From positions 2,728,001-2,792,000 of the forward strand of contig CAWCHQ010000001.1 of NCBI GenBank assembly GCA_963795415.1: a stretch of 64,000 bases of DNA. Reading direction: 5' to 3'. The notes under the pieces were generated by a model. That model was not told where the DNA came from. It did no database searches and saw nothing but the letters and a program-made list of their open reading frames with translations. Of this stretch, positions 8,462-17,776 are shown one piece after another. Within the stretch, counting starts at the first letter, position 1. The number at the start of each line of letters is the position of its first letter. A program made the position numbers and the translations under genes. Origin of the DNA: CAVSUZ01 sp963795415 (GTDB lineage Bacteria > Pseudomonadota > Alphaproteobacteria > Acetobacterales > Acetobacteraceae).

Positions 8462-8944
8462 TCAGCCCATGTCGTGGAACATCGGCGCGAGGACCTTGTC
8501 TCCGACGGTAATCCCGAGCCTCGCCGTGGTGCCGCCTGCCAGCTCCAGGGTCGCCACCACCTCGCCGTGACTGGAGATGTCACGCAGGCTGTGCGGCACC
8601 GTATCTTCGGCGATGGAATCGATCACCCCGTCCGCGCGGATGAACACCATGTCCAGCGGCACTAGCGTGTTCTTCATCCACATGTGCGAGATTTCCGGCG
8701 TTCCCCAGTCGAACAGCATTCCTCCGTCAGCCGGGACCGACTTGCGGAACATCAACCCCGTGACCTGTTGCTGCGGCGTCTTGGCCATTTCCACCGTGAA
8801 GACGTGCCGCTGCCCGTCCTTGGTCGCGATCGCGATCTGCTCCTTCGGCAGCTCCGCCTGTGGCCCCTTCGGCTCCTCCTGCAGTTGCGCAAGCGCGGCG
8901 GCCGGCGCGAGCGCCAGTGTCAGAAGCAGAAAACGGCGGTTCAT
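8462..8944 (-). CDS. DUF192 exported protein
   Basis: A protein of 160 residues with an N-terminal signal peptide (RRFLLLTLALAPAAALA) and one DUF192 domain, recognisable by TGLMFRKSVPADGGMLFDWG and MWMKNTLVPLDMVFI. The function of DUF192 is not firmly known; the mature protein should be periplasmic. Its start overlaps the stop of the upstream deacetylase gene by 4 bp, so the two are translationally coupled. Confidence 0.9.
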   Translation of the reverse strand: MNRRFLLLTLALAPAAALAQLQEEPKGPQAELPKEQIAIATKDGQRHVFTVEMAKTPQQQVTGLMFRKSVPADGGMLFDWGTPEISHMWMKNTLVPLDMVFIRADGVIDSIAEDTVPHSLRDISSHGEVVATLELAGGTTARLGITVGDKVLAPMFHDMG

Positions 8945-10047
8945 GCGGGCTGGAACTCCATGTCAACGAGGCAGCAGACCTCGTCGCGAATTGGGCCGGT
9001 GCGTGGGGCATCGCGCAACGTTGTAAACCAGTTCTCCGGCGGGTTGCGGCCGGCGGCGCGGCCGAACCGAAGCGCACGTAGAACGGATTCGGCGCTTGGC
9101 GGCAAGCGCATCGGGATCGGAAACCCGTTCAGCGTTGCCCATATCGCCGCCCAGCAACGGCCCACGGACCACGGGTTGTACCCACCCCCGCCGAGCACGA
9201 TAACGCGCGGCGCTATCCCGGCCACGACGGCAGCGACCGCGCAGTGCGCGTTGTTGGACAATGAAAGCCGGGCGAGCGGATCCTCCTCCAACCCGTCGGC
9301 GCCGGCCTGAAGCATGATCGCCTCGGGGCGGCGGGCCTCGATTAGGGGCAAAACCGCCGTCTCGAATACAAACAGGAATTCGGAGTCGTTGCAGCCCTGC
9401 GGCAGTGGGAAATTCCGCGCCGTGCCGCCCGCCCGGTCATCTACCGCGCCGGTGAACGGCCATCGCCCCTGCTCATGCAGGCTGATTGTGAACACTCGGG
9501 CGTCGTCATGGAAAGCATCCTGCACGCCATCACCGTGATGCGCATCGATATCCAGATACACGATGTTGCTCAGGCCCCGGTCGAGCCAGGTCAGCAGCCC
9601 CAGGACCGGGTCGTTCAAAAAGCAGAAACCGCTGGCCCGGTCCGCCCGGCCATGATGCGTCCCGCCGCCAGGACAATGAACAATCCCGCCGTTCGCCGTC
9701 AGCCGGGCCGCGAGCATCACCCCGCCCGCCGAGATAGCCGGCCGGCGAAACACCTCGCGATAGACCGGATTGCCCTCGGCGCCGATCCGGTATTGCGTGC
9801 GGTCCGCCTCGCTCACGGTCTGGGCGGCCTCCGCTCGCTTCAGCGCGGCGATATAATCCCGTGTGTGAAACCGGGCGAGCTCCGCATCGGTAGCGATCGG
9901 CGCCTCGCGATAGACGTCGTCCGGCAACCACCCCAGCGCGCGGCACAGGTCAGTGCAGGTGGAGACGCGCGGAACGGCCAGCGGGTGCTTCGGCCCGTAG
10001 CTGGAGTTCCGGTAGATCTCGCTGCCGATATAGACAGGGCGGATCAC
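8941..10047 (-). CDS. AcuC-type histone deacetylase family protein
   Basis: A Zn-dependent deacetylase of 368 residues. Family landmarks are GGGTHHGRADRASGFCFLND (catalytic His pair), YLDIDAHHGDGVQ (zinc Asp and His) and the C-terminal GGGGYNP. Bacterial members such as AcuC remove acetyl groups from acetyl-CoA synthetase or act on small acetylated amines. It overlaps the DUF192 gene by 4 bp and the upstream lyase gene by 4 bp, which suggests one operon linked to acyl-CoA metabolism. Confidence 0.9.
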   Translation of the reverse strand: MIRPVYIGSEIYRNSSYGPKHPLAVPRVSTCTDLCRALGWLPDDVYREAPIATDAELARFHTRDYIAALKRAEAAQTVSEADRTQYRIGAEGNPVYREVFRRPAISAGGVMLAARLTANGGIVHCPGGGTHHGRADRASGFCFLNDPVLGLLTWLDRGLSNIVYLDIDAHHGDGVQDAFHDDARVFTISLHEQGRWPFTGAVDDRAGGTARNFPLPQGCNDSEFLFVFETAVLPLIEARRPEAIMLQAGADGLEEDPLARLSLSNNAHCAVAAVVAGIAPRVIVLGGGGYNPWSVGRCWAAIWATLNGFPIPMRLPPSAESVLRALRFGRAAGRNPPENWFTTLRDAPRTGPIRDEVCCLVDMEFQPA

Positions 10048-10967
10048 TTTGCGCGCTGCAGAATTCCCTCCGGCACCACCGTCTTCACCAGCGTCGCATC
10101 CAGCGCCTCATAGTCATGATAACCGATCGTCGCATACAGCTCGGCGCGGGTCTGCATCCGGTCCACCATGTTCTGCGTCCCGCCATCCCGCCGGATTGCT
10201 GCATACAGTTCCTCCTGCGCCTTGTTCGCGACCCGCAGCGAGCTGACCGGCCAGATCACCATCCGATAACCCATCTGCTCGAATTCCACGGCGGTGAAGA
10301 ACGGCGTCCGCCCGAACTCCGTCATGTTTGCCAGCAACGGCGCATCCACCCGGCGGGCAAATTCCCGGAACATCTCGGCGCTGGTCAGCGCCTCGGGGAA
10401 GATCGCGTCGGCGCCCGCTTGCAAATAGAGTTTCGCTCGCGCCACGGCTCCGTCCATACCCTCACTCCCCGCGGCGTCAGTCCGTGCAATGACGAACAGA
10501 TGCCGCCGAGCCTTTACCGCAGCCGCCACTTTCGCCGCCATGTCGTGCGCGTCGGCCAGCTTCTTGTCGTTCAGATGCCCGCATTTCTTGGGCAGCAACT
10601 GGTCCTCGATGTGTACCGCGGCCGCGCCCGCATCCTCGAAGCTGCGGACCATGTGCATCACGTTCAGCGCCTCACCGTAGCCCGTGTCGCCGTCCACCAG
10701 CACGGGCAGGCCGGCAGCCCGCGTGACCTGCCGGATGAAAAAGCACACTTCATCGCCGGTGATCACGCCCAGGTCAGGCAGGCCCATCTGCGCCGTCATC
10801 GCCGCGCCCGAGAGGTACACCGCCCGGAACCCGGCGGCCTTCGCCTGCAGCGCCGCCATGCCGTTTTGCGCTCCGGGCATCTGCAAGATGCCCTGCTCCC
10901 GCAGCAACGTCCGGAACCGCTCCCCGGCGGGTACGGCAGGAAGGTCGGCGGCAACGAGATAGGTCAT
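10044..10967 (-). CDS. prpB: Isocitrate lyase/PEP mutase family enzyme, likely methylisocitrate lyase
   Basis: An enzyme of 307 residues that would split 2-methylisocitrate to pyruvate and succinate (methylcitrate cycle). It has VDGDTGYG (Mg-binding loop), VHIEDQ and the KKCGH catalytic signature typical of PrpB and isocitrate lyases. The same frame is open upstream through a membrane transporter. I place the start at the ATG at 10967, because a good Shine-Dalgarno (GGGTGGGAAG) lies just upstream and homologues begin there. Other family activities such as PEP mutase or oxaloacetase are possible. Confidence 0.85.
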   Translation of the reverse strand: MTYLVAADLPAVPAGERFRTLLREQGILQMPGAQNGMAALQAKAAGFRAVYLSGAAMTAQMGLPDLGVITGDEVCFFIRQVTRAAGLPVLVDGDTGYGEALNVMHMVRSFEDAGAAAVHIEDQLLPKKCGHLNDKKLADAHDMAAKVAAAVKARRHLFVIARTDAAGSEGMDGAVARAKLYLQAGADAIFPEALTSAEMFREFARRVDAPLLANMTEFGRTPFFTAVEFEQMGYRMVIWPVSSLRVANKAQEELYAAIRRDGGTQNMVDRMQTRAELYATIGYHDYEALDATLVKTVVPEGILQRAK

Positions 10968-10992
10968 GGTCTTCCCACCCAACGGGCACAGG

Positions 10993-12332
10993 TCAGCGAA
11001 AGAACAGCTCGGTCGAGTACCGGCGAAAACCGGCATGGTGACCAGTGCCGCGATGGCCGTGTAGCCGATAAATCCCGGCATTCGCACGCCCCTGTGCGCC
11101 GCCACGCCACGCACCATCATGTTTGGCGCATTCCCGATATATGTCAGCCCGCCGAAGAACACTGCGCCCGCCGAGACGGCATCCAAAGCGGCGGTCTGCC
11201 CGACGCTGAGGTTCGAAGCATGAATGCGGGCCATGTCGAAAAAGACAAGATAGGTCGGGGCGTTATCCAGGAACGCCGACAACGTTCCCGTCAACCAGAA
11301 AAAGGCGGCTGGGCGCGGCTGACCCTGAGCGTCTCTCGTGATGTGCAGTATCGCTGCGAGCGGTCCGTCCGCTCCCGCCTGCAGTATCTCCAGAACCGGC
11401 TCGATCGTGATCAGGATGGCGACGAACAGGACCGCCACTTCGATCATCGGATGCCAGGAGAACTCGTTCCACTGCCGGATCGCGCGTGGGGTGAGCAGCG
11501 CCGAGAGCAGCGTGACGATCAGGAAGACGCCGGTGCTGATCAGGCGCATGACTTCTACGCGCTGGCCGCCTATCGTGACCGAGCCGACATCGGCCAATCC
11601 CAGGCCCAGCACGGTCGCGCCTACCAGCAGGACCAGGGCGGCGTTGCCCCACCCCCGGATGTGCAGGCGCTCGGGCGGTTCCGGCGCCGGCTCCGAGCGA
11701 GCCATGATCTTGTCCGCCGTCCAGAAGAGCGCGAGCAACGCCCCGGCCAGCACAGCGAGTGGCAAACCCAGGTTGCGCAATGGCCAGAAGAAGGGCACGC
11801 CGCGCAGATAGCCCAGATACAGCGGCGGGTCGCCCAGGGGCGACAGCGCTCCCCCTGCATTGGCAACCAGTAGGATGAAGAACACGGCCAGATGCATCTT
11901 ACGCTGCCGATGCGCGTTGGCCCGCAGGAGGGGATGAATTAGCACCATAGCGGCACCCGTCGTGCCCATCACGCCGGCGAGCAGGGTTCCGAGAGCCAGG
12001 AGGGCGGTGTTTCCGGCCGGGGTGCCCGGCAGGCCACCCCGCACCATCACGCCGCCCCCGGCGGTATACAGGGCGAGCAGGAGGGTTATGAACGGCAGGT
12101 ATTCAATCAGGATGACGTGCCATGCCAGAGCGGCGGCGGACGCGGGGCTGACAGCAGCGGCCTGTGGCACCAGCAGGGCGAGTGTCCAGAAGCCCGACAC
12201 CAGGGCCATGCGCCGGTGCCAGAACCGCGGTGCGACGGCAGGGATCAGGGCGATGGAAAGCAGTACGCCAGCGAACGGAACGCCCCAGATCAGTCCGGGA
12301 ACGGACGCGGCTGCGGCGTCACTCGGTTGCAT
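10993..12332 (-). pseudogene. CitMHS/NhaD-like ion transporter, apparent frameshift at its 3' end
   Basis: A polytopic inner-membrane protein of ~445 residues with about 11-12 hydrophobic segments. It resembles the sodium:proton antiporter / putative citrate transporter (CitMHS_2) group, with motifs GTTGAAMVLIHPLLRAN, GGALSPLGDPPLYLGYLRG and LSAFLDNAPTYLVFFD. As sequenced, the frame does not stop but runs into the lyase to give a 762-residue ORF. Near 11015 a one-base correction moves the reading to a frame ending ELFFR and a TGA at 10993-10995, before the lyase's own ribosome binding site. A single missing base therefore explains the fusion. A real fusion is less likely but not excluded. Confidence 0.65.
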
Positions 12333-12386
12333 GGCTTCGACCCTGCAAGTAAATCTCCCCGGCGCGCAACTTGGGTCTGTGAACGA

Positions 12387-13029
12387 ATGGACATGAATGG
12401 CGAGCGGCGCATCCCCGCGCCGCGCAAGATGGTGTGGGACGCCCTGAATGATCCGGAGGTCCTGAAAACGTGCATTCCGGGGTGCGACAGCTTGGTGGCT
12501 GAAACGCCCGAGGACATGCGCGCCACTGCCGCTGTCCGGATCGGTCCCATCTCAGCCCGGTTCAACGGCAAGGTCCACTTGTCCGACATAGACGAACCCA
12601 ACGGCTATACCATCAGTGGCGAGGGCCAGGGCGGCGTGGCTGGATTTGCCAAGGGCGGCGCACGGGTGCACCTCTCAGAGGAGGATGTCGCCACCACCCT
12701 GCTGACCTACGAGGTGCAGGCCCAGGTGGGCGGCAAGATGGCCCAGCTCGGCGCACGCCTGATCGAACTCGACCGCCAAGTCCATGGCGGACACCTTCTT
12801 TGATCGGTTCACCAAGGAGCTGACCGAGAAAATGGGCCCAAGCCCCGAGCGTGCGTTCCCCTCTGCCCCTTCCGAAGCGATCATTCCGGTCAGCCCGGCC
12901 GCCATTCCGCGCCCTGTGAACTGGTGGGACCTGATTCCGCGTGAGCCGCTGGGCTACCCCCTGGTGGCGTGGATCGGTACCGCCATCTGGATATGCATCC
13001 TTTTCATCATCGTGGCGCCCTTGATCTAG
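12387..13029 (+). pseudogene. coxG: CoxG-like (SRPBCC) protein with +1 frameshift
   Basis: A CO dehydrogenase subunit G family protein, thought to help recruit or mature Cox-type molybdoenzymes at the membrane. The first part (MDMNGERRIPAPRKMVW to LGARLI) is the SRPBCC lipid-binding-like fold. The second part in another frame begins at 12784 (MADTFFDRFTKEL) and ends in a transmembrane helix (IGTAIWICILFIIVAPLI). Removing one A at 12766-12767 joins them as LIDSTAKSMADTFF, the expected family sequence. The gene lies just upstream of a MoxR/CoxD ATPase, as in cox clusters. A sequencing error and a real mutation are both possible. Confidence 0.85.
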
Positions 13030-13063
13030 TCCCGTCGGAGAGGAAGGCGCTGCGCTCCGGCGC

Positions 13064-13999
13064 ATGTATCGGGCACTGAAAGTGAATACCTTGTCCCATC
13101 TGCCCACTTCGGTCTCCGACACCGCCAGGTTGCTGTCCGACCACGGCTACATCGCCGATCAGGAACTCGCTACGACCATCCATCTGGCCCTCTCAATGCG
13201 GCGTCCTCTGTTCCTGGAAGGCGAACCAGGCACCGGCAAGACCGAGATCGCCAAGGTGCTCGCCGCTGGCCTCATGCGCCGGCTGGTGCGCCTGCAGTGC
13301 TACGACGGCATGGACCTCGCCGCTGCGGCTTATGAGTGGGATCACGCGCGCCAGCTGATGGCGATCCGCCTGGCCGAGGCAGCCGGCGAGACCGATCCGG
13401 AACGCCTGTCACGCGACATATACGCCCGCGAATACCTTCTGGCCCGCCCCCTTCTCTCCGCGATCGACCCCGATCTGCCGCCCGCCGTGCTGCTGATCGA
13501 CGAACTCGACCGCGCCGATGAGCCGTTCGAAGCCTTCCTGCTGGAGGTTCTGGCCGACTTTCAGATCAGCGTTCCGGAATTTGGCACGGTCCGGGCGCAG
13601 ATCACGCCGGTGGTGGTAATGACGTCGAACCGTACGCGGGAAGTGCATGACGCGATCAGGCGCCGCTGCCTGTATCATTGGGTCGATTATCCCGATGCTG
13701 CGCGGGAGCGCGCCATTCTTGGCGTGAAAGCGCCTGACGTTCCGCAGCACCTGTCCGCCCAGGTGGTTGCGTTCGTCCAGAAGCTGCGCACGCAGGACCT
13801 GTTCAAGCTGCCTGGCGTGGCGGAGACGATCGACTGGGCGACAGCCCTCCGGCACCTCAACCAGACCGAGCTGAAGCCGCAGGTCGTGGACGAGACCCTC
13901 GGAGCACTGCTGAAATACCAGGACGACATCGCGCGGGTGCGCGGCGCCGATGCGGCCCGGCTGGTGACCGAAGCGCGCGAGGCTGCGGAAGCGGCCTAA
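13064..13999 (+). CDS. MoxR-family AAA ATPase (CoxD-like)
   Basis: An AAA+ ATPase of 311 residues. Walker A is GEPGTGKTEIAK (near 54), Walker B is LLIDELDRADEPFE (near 142) and the sensor region is VVVMTSNRTREVHDAIRRRC. CoxD-type MoxR proteins help insert the active-site metal in CO dehydrogenase-like enzymes together with a VWA protein (CoxE). No coxE follows; the next gene is convergent. The start may be the first ATG at 13064 or a later codon. Its TAA overlaps, by two bases, a TAG that probably ends the gene on the other strand. Confidence 0.9.
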   Translation: MYRALKVNTLSHLPTSVSDTARLLSDHGYIADQELATTIHLALSMRRPLFLEGEPGTGKTEIAKVLAAGLMRRLVRLQCYDGMDLAAAAYEWDHARQLMAIRLAEAAGETDPERLSRDIYAREYLLARPLLSAIDPDLPPAVLLIDELDRADEPFEAFLLEVLADFQISVPEFGTVRAQITPVVVMTSNRTREVHDAIRRRCLYHWVDYPDAARERAILGVKAPDVPQHLSAQVVAFVQKLRTQDLFKLPGVAETIDWATALRHLNQTELKPQVVDETLGALLKYQDDIARVRGADAARLVTEAREAAEAA

Positions 14000-16810
14000 T
14001 CCAGACCTCGCGGCAAGGGCAGGTTCACCCCCGTAAAATCCGCGAAGGAACTCGATATCAAAGTCGATCGGGAACCGGATCCAATCCTCAGTCGGGGGTT
14101 CATGCGGCGCTGCCAGATACCGCTCTGAAAGTTCCGAAATCACAAAATCGGGCCGCTCGGATCGCAACAGGTCGAAGTGCACCGCGGTGCTTGCAACCGC
14201 TACTATCCGGGAGAAGTGGTGATACAGGAAAGGAAGCAGGTGCGTCGAGTTGGAGGTGCGAAACAGCACCAAACTCGACAGACCGCGCCTGTCGGTTTCG
14301 AATACATCCACCTGGCCCGGTTTGAACGTGCGATTGGTATATAGTTCCTTTACCGGGACTTCAGGCGGTTCCAGGAACATCGCAAACTCGCGGTCGCGGC
14401 GGTCCAGCCACATCATCATATCGCCAAGCACCTGGATCTGGCGCTCCGCCAGGGCGGACTGCGGCACAACGACGCCAAGACGGTCAGGCAGCAATTCCAT
14501 CAGTTCGCAATAACCGAGGTACGCTCCCCAGCGGCTCCAGTGCACATCCGAGCGGTAACATACCTCTCTCACTGCTCGCCCCCGCCGGATTCGTTCCGCC
14601 GGATAGATGATAGCTTGGCGGAGATGTTTATCCGCCGAGCGGATCAGCCGCAACGCAGGGCGGTCCAGATGCGGCGCGAACCCATTGGGGAGTTTGTCAG
14701 CATAAAGCACGTGGCGTTCGGGAACGATGAAGATGCGGTACTCGATATTACGCGCCGCGCACCACGATTGCCGCGCCTCCCACAGCGACAGCATGCGGGA
14801 AAGATTGCGGTCGCTGAACCCCCTGCCTTCGCACACCTGCTCAAAAACCGCATCAATGCGGTGGAAGAGCCAACCGTCCTTGCCGATAGCCGTACGATCG
14901 TTTCCGGCGTCAGGGGGGCCGACATTCTCCTTGCGCAGCTCTTCCAGCTCCCGTCGGGCCTGCTGATAATCAGGAGCGATGGAGATCGCCTGCGTATAGG
15001 CCGCTTCCGCTTCGGCCATCCTGCCTGTCTGACGCAAGAGACTTCCGAGATTCGCCTGCCAGCCAGCATCGTTCGGGTCGATCGCAAGCGCCACCCGTGC
15101 GGCATCGAGCGCCGCATTCCAGTGTTGCGCCCGCGCCAGAGTGCGGCTCAGCGCCGCGAGCCGGGCAGGGATGTTCGGATTAAGGCGCACCGCTTCCTTG
15201 AACGCAACGATCGCTTCCTCGATCCGCCCCGCCGCAGCAAGAAAATGGCCGAGCTGATCCGGTATCTCTGCGCTCGTGGGTACGGCCGCAGCTCCTTCCC
15301 GGAGCGCCGCCTCGGCTTCGTTGAGTCGGTTCAACTCCTTCAAATCCCTGAACAAGTTCAGATAGAGCTGAAAGTTTCCGGCATCCACGGCGATCCCCTG
15401 CCGCGAAAATGCGACCGCTTCCTCAGTGCGCCCCTGACGAGAGACGATGCGGCTGAGGTGCTCGTAAAATCCGGCATGTTCCGGGGCAAGCGCCACCGCT
15501 CGCCGGAGGCACTCTTCTGCTTCGGATAGCTCGCCCGCCTGCACAAGCACATGCGCAAGAAGATTGTGCAAATGCGCGTTCGCCGGTTCCAGAGCCACGG
15601 CTTCGCGCGCCGCCTGGTCCGCCTGCTTAATGTCTCCTGCACGCCATGCTGAGTGCGCGAGAACGGCGTGCGTATGATGATTATTCGGATCCAAGCGTAT
15701 CGCCGATCGCGCTTCCTCCACGCTGTCATGCCATCTGCCCAGGCGCTGAAGAATGACCGCCAGCGCGTGCCGGAAATGCGGCTCATCGGGGGCGAGTTCA
15801 ACCGCGTCTCGAAGATGCACCTCCGCCTCGTCAAGCCGGTTCAGATGCCGTAGAGCTTCGCCCTTCGCAAAGTGCCCGTCAGGAGAGTCGGGACTGCGCT
15901 CCAGCCCAGGATCGAGCCGCTTCAGCGCAGCAACTGGATCCGAGGACGCCAGCGCGATTCCCTCTCGCAGCACCTCATTGCACTCTCCCCGCGAATAGTT
16001 CAGTGCCCAGTCTTGAAACGTTTGGTATCCCTCATGTCCGTAACGATAGCGCGTCCTCTCATCGGCGTACACAAGCCCGAAATGGCGAGCGACTTGGGGA
16101 TGGATCGGCAGTCGTTGCCAGGGGAATGGCGAACGCTGTAGCTGCAGTTTCATTCGTTCAATCGTGTCTTCGTCGACGTTCAGCAACCGGAAAAGTTGCT
16201 CCGCCAGAGCCTTGATGATCCGTACATTCGGGTGATGGGGGGTGAAGAAAATCGGTTCCGCGCGAAAGTGCTCCGCAATCAACGGTGCGATCTGAAACCC
16301 GCTGATCTCATCCCGGCGCCGCTGGCGGTCCATGAACAGCTCGTACAGGCGGTCCAGGTTCCGTGCCGAATTAATGTCAAGGTTTAGATACCTTTCGGCC
16401 GCCTCCTCCGCCGGCACTCCCTTCCTGATCAACCGGTTGAGAAAACTGTCAGAGAGTTCGGCTGGGAACGGCCCGCCGGCATTATACCACGTCGGCTCGT
16501 TGCCGGGGCGCGGCTCGCCGGCGAAGGGCCAAAGAAACGCACACGAGGCAAGGGGGACCAGTCGCCGCCGGGCACCGGGCTTCGCGCCACCAACCATCGT
16601 GCGCGGCGCAATATCGAGCAATTGTTCGACGATAACATCAGCATTCGAAAGCGCTTCCTGGCCCGACTCTCTTATATCCTGATACAACTCGATGAACGTC
16701 ACCGCGTCGCCGCGGAGCCGTCCCACGAAGGATTGGTACAGCTGGAACAGGGCACGAGTTTGGCAGTTTCCGACGAAGGTAATTCGCTGCGCTGTCGGCA
16801 TCTCAAGCAT
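13409..16810 (-). CDS. WcbI - TPR - AlgX/SGNH-like three-domain protein
   Basis: A large protein whose open frame is 1133 residues. Residues ~1-260 match WcbI, a polysaccharide biosynthesis domain (starts ITFVGNCQTRALFQLYQ). Residues ~290-625 are about ten tetratricopeptide repeats. Residues ~645-920 resemble the AlgX/AlgJ SGNH acetyltransferase-like domain, with GKDGWLFHRID and the catalytic-type SDVHWSRWGAYLGY. No signal peptide is seen. It is likely to act in acylation or assembly of a surface polysaccharide. The last ~195-210 residues are antisense to the MoxR gene and look unreal: a one-base shift near 14040 would end the protein at a TAG at 13996-13998. The N-terminal ~920 residues are solid. 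Confidence 0.8.
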   Translation of the reverse strand: MLEMPTAQRITFVGNCQTRALFQLYQSFVGRLRGDAVTFIELYQDIRESGQEALSNADVIVEQLLDIAPRTMVGGAKPGARRRLVPLASCAFLWPFAGEPRPGNEPTWYNAGGPFPAELSDSFLNRLIRKGVPAEEAAERYLNLDINSARNLDRLYELFMDRQRRRDEISGFQIAPLIAEHFRAEPIFFTPHHPNVRIIKALAEQLFRLLNVDEDTIERMKLQLQRSPFPWQRLPIHPQVARHFGLVYADERTRYRYGHEGYQTFQDWALNYSRGECNEVLREGIALASSDPVAALKRLDPGLERSPDSPDGHFAKGEALRHLNRLDEAEVHLRDAVELAPDEPHFRHALAVILQRLGRWHDSVEEARSAIRLDPNNHHTHAVLAHSAWRAGDIKQADQAAREAVALEPANAHLHNLLAHVLVQAGELSEAEECLRRAVALAPEHAGFYEHLSRIVSRQGRTEEAVAFSRQGIAVDAGNFQLYLNLFRDLKELNRLNEAEAALREGAAAVPTSAEIPDQLGHFLAAAGRIEEAIVAFKEAVRLNPNIPARLAALSRTLARAQHWNAALDAARVALAIDPNDAGWQANLGSLLRQTGRMAEAEAAYTQAISIAPDYQQARRELEELRKENVGPPDAGNDRTAIGKDGWLFHRIDAVFEQVCEGRGFSDRNLSRMLSLWEARQSWCAARNIEYRIFIVPERHVLYADKLPNGFAPHLDRPALRLIRSADKHLRQAIIYPAERIRRGRAVREVCYRSDVHWSRWGAYLGYCELMELLPDRLGVVVPQSALAERQIQVLGDMMMWLDRRDREFAMFLEPPEVPVKELYTNRTFKPGQVDVFETDRRGLSSLVLFRTSNSTHLLPFLYHHFSRIVAVASTAVHFDLLRSERPDFVISELSERYLAAPHEPPTEDWIRFPIDFDIEFLRGFYGGEPALAARSGLGRFRSLARFGHQPGRIGAAHPRDVVLVFQQCSEGLVHDLRLQLGLVEVPEGCRPVDRLRHARQLEQVLRAQLLDERNHLGGQVLRNVRRFHAKNGALPRSIGIIDPMIQAAAPDRVMHFPRTVRRHYHHRRDLRPDRAKFRNADLKVGQNLQQEGFERLIGAVEFVDQQHGGRQIGVDRGEKGAGQKVFAGVYVA

Positions 16811-17253
16811 GCTTTAGGTCACCGCAGGGCGAATATCGGATGTGCTCGTTGACGCCTCGATGCGCAGTCGCAGGGCTGACCCGCGCCGGTGACCAGACCT
16901 GATAAGCTCGCCCGCAGACCTGCCTGGATCAGCAACGAGCCAGGCACCTGGAACGCCGCCGCACTCTCCGGAAAAGCGCGGCCCACCCGCTCCCATAGCG
17001 AAATTGCCCCGGAAACGTCGCCCGCCCGCAGCAACGCCCGGCCCTGCTCGATCCCGACCTCCACGTTCGGCCAGGCCGCACCGACACTCTCCGCGTCACC
17101 CTTCCGCGCGCACTGCTCTAAAACCGAGCCTTCCAGCCCCGCCATTCCGCCCGTCCCAAACCGTGACTCTTTGGCCCTCGTACGGGACCGGTGCCCCCTT
17201 ACACGATCCCCACCGTTCGCAGAAACCCAATCAGCAGAATTTGCGTGGGATGT
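16811..17253 (-). other. Gene-poor stretch with a possible TPR-gene remnant
   Basis: No complete gene is convincing here. On the minus strand, 16814-17145 holds a 108-residue frame with one TPR-like helix pair (GIEQGRALLRAGDVSGAISL), after which the sequence loses protein character. It could be the broken start of another TPR protein upstream of the WcbI-TPR gene. Nothing else is visible. Confidence 0.35.
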
Positions 17254-17619
17254 TTAGCTCACCTTGTTCATGTTCAGCCCGAAATTGCAGGACGGTTGCG
17301 GATTGTAAACCACGCCGCTGAAATGAGTCCCCTGAAACTGGCCCACCACCCGCACCTGTCCGAACACCATGCTCAGTTGCCCGTCCGGCTGCACCCATCC
17401 GCGGACATTGCCAAACTCGACATGCCCCCCGGACACCCGCATCGGGTTGACGCTGCTCGGAGCCTGGCACGGCAGTCCCGGATCGGTCACGAAAACCTGC
17501 CCCTGATACACCCCATCAAAGGCCGTGGTCGTCGGTCCGCGCGGCGCGCACGAACCCGCCAGCAAACAAAACAAGCCTGCGCTGCGCCAAAGCTTCCTGC
17601 TGAGTGACATGTCTAACAT
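17254..17619 (-). CDS. Hypothetical lipoprotein
   Basis: A protein of 121 residues (or 118 if the ATG at 17610 is used). It has a lipoprotein signal peptide: the hydrophobic stretch SAGLFCLLAGSC ends in a lipobox (LAGS-C). The mature part is ~95 residues, probably beta-rich, with four glycine-containing strands and two further cysteines. No known domain is recognised. It faces the next secreted-protein gene divergently; both have a similar size and a G-x-Y/W opening (FDGVYQG versus FDGSWDT), so they may be distant relatives. Confidence 0.65.
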   Translation of the reverse strand: MLDMSLSRKLWRSAGLFCLLAGSCAPRGPTTTAFDGVYQGQVFVTDPGLPCQAPSSVNPMRVSGGHVEFGNVRGWVQPDGQLSMVFGQVRVVGQFQGTHFSGVVYNPQPSCNFGLNMNKVS

Positions 17620-17776
17620 CCCCTCGCCCGGTGCGGGCGCATCTTCAGACCCTTACCGGTGGCACACTATGCGGAAACGGCAACCCGCGCCTCACTGCTT
17701 CCGTTCCTGACCCGGAATCGGGTGACACGACGGGTTTCCTCCCCCATCCTGATCCGTTGTCCCCGGAGGCTCGCGC

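Noticed and set aside
10116..11873. 585-residue plus-strand ORF
   Set aside because: It lies antisense to the lyase and transporter, is rich in Arg, His and Gln, and shows no domain. It is a GC-driven shadow frame.
13409..13995. C-terminal ~195 residues of the WcbI-TPR-AlgX ORF as real protein
   Set aside because: The stretch is exactly antisense to the MoxR ATPase gene and has no domain. A stop in a neighbouring frame at 13996 ends at the MoxR stop codon.
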